The notes below the pieces were generated by a model. That model had not been told where the DNA came from, ran no database searches, and saw only the letters and a list, made by a program, of their open reading frames with translations. A stretch of DNA of 64,000 nt from Paralvinella palmiformis (lineage: Eukaryota; Annelida; Polychaeta; Terebellida; Alvinellidae), in the NCBI GenBank assembly GCA_025642065.1, contig JAODUP010000093.1, positions 802,001-866,000 of the forward strand, in the 5' to 3' direction. Below, in pieces: positions 63,170 to 64,000 of the stretch (its first letter is position 1; every line of letters starts with the position of its first letter). Position numbers and translations under genes: made by a program.

Positions 63170-64000
63170 GATATATTTAAAAGAAAGATGTCCTGAGGAA
63201 GTGGAAGAAGGAAGACCTGGTTAAGGCGCTGGAAGAGATGAAGGTGGGGAATATATCCATAAGAGGGGCAGGAAAAAAGTATAATATCCCAAAGTCTACC
63301 ATGCAGGATTATGCAAAGGGTACATGTCTCTACAAGCACACTAATATCTGTGATAACATTATTTATATCTTTAAATTGACTTGTTATAATGGCTCTGGAT
63401 AAATCAGGTTCTTTATATGCATTATTTTTGTCACAGTGACCCCGAATCTGCTCTTGGTAGGGCTCCAGCAATACTACTTTCTGTACAAAATGGTACTGCT
63501 GGCAACGTGCAAGAGTGTGCGGAGAAAGGTTTTGGTGTAAGCGGATCGCAGCTGATGGCAAAGACAAGTAAGGTTTAAAGACATTACATGTGTATGTCTA
63601 ATAAATCCATCAGTGTAATTAACACACTGAAACTGAAGACGCCATTCCGGGGAGGTGTTCCAGGGAAGGACTGGTTCGCTGGCTTCCAGAACTGGCACTC
63701 CGAAAGCTGTCGTGACAGATCATTTTGCTAAGTTAAATGATGTAATTAGTTCCTCTGATATTCCTCCCGATTGTATATGGAACTGTGATGAAACTGGATT
63801 CCAGTTTCAAAACAAGCCAAAGCCAAATTTGGTGTGCACCAGAAAAGGTGCAAAAGTAGTTCCAGGGCAAACTGCTCAGTCATGGGAATCTGTAAGTGTA
63901 TTGGTATGTGGGAATGCCAAAGGGAAAAACATGCAAATCATTGAATTCATGGGCTGTTGAAAATTCTTCACCTCATACAGTCTAGGCATGACAACCAAAA
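63170..64000 (+). pseudogene. pogo/Tigger-like transposase, broken, runs off the window
   Basis: In order on the plus strand: a psq-type helix-turn-helix (LRKWKKEDLVKALEEMKVGN then SIRGAGKKYNIPKSTMQDYA), an insertion of about 140 bases, CAEKGFGVSGSQLMAK, then TPFRGGVPGKDWFAGFQNW in another frame, and finally the start of the DDE domain, CIWNCDETGFQFQ, with the first catalytic Asp. Stops and at least two frameshifts break it. A stop also follows FMGC at 63958. The remainder lies beyond the window. Confidence 0.87.

Overview
This is eukaryotic nuclear DNA from an invertebrate animal. Exons are short and separated by long introns with GT-AG boundaries. The sequence is AT-rich, full of (TA)n, (CA)n and (AG)n microsatellites, and dense with degenerate LINE, SINE, hAT and pogo/Tigger relics. 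Both recognisable genes are animal orthologues. The repeat style resembles molluscs and other lophotrochozoans, but that placement is an inference; nothing here fixes the species.

Layout. 1-6987: intergenic, with an old repeat (family A), a tRNA-derived SINE and two LINE pieces. 6988-25775 (minus): a UBXN11-like gene. Fourteen coding exons join in frame to 514 codons plus stop and cover the coiled coil, SEP and UBX regions. Its introns hold a hAT element with an intact 8-bp target duplication and a nested SINE, a pogo-type MITE and a family B element. 25776-36400: intergenic, with a second family A copy, small MITEs, a hammerhead-ribozyme-like motif near 31.1 kb and degenerate CR1/L2-type LINE reverse transcriptase. 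36400-43745 (plus): a GC-richer segment, then a putative three-exon gene for an 80-residue protein with a signal-like N-terminus, which I do not recognise. 43746-47436: intergenic, with a rearranged family A copy. 47437-60565 (minus): QRSL1, the mitochondrial GatA subunit. Nine coding exons join in frame to 529 codons plus stop; only the tiny first coding exon was not found. Its introns hold a 104-bp and a 38-bp tandem array and a hAT transposase relic. 60566-64000: a LINE tail, an internally deleted pogo/Tigger element, a second family B copy and a longer decayed pogo transposase that runs off the window.

The genes do not form a pathway. QRSL1 belongs to mitochondrial Gln-tRNA synthesis and UBXN11 is a UBX/SEP adaptor-type protein. 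I found no bacterial-style operon, CRISPR array, rRNA or functional tRNA. The most unusual observations are the hammerhead-like motif, the small two-membrane-segment gene whose stop codon abuts a splice donor, the inverted family A copy and the nested, datable transposon insertions. All exon boundaries were read by eye from splice signals, reading phase and recall of the human proteins, not from RNA evidence.
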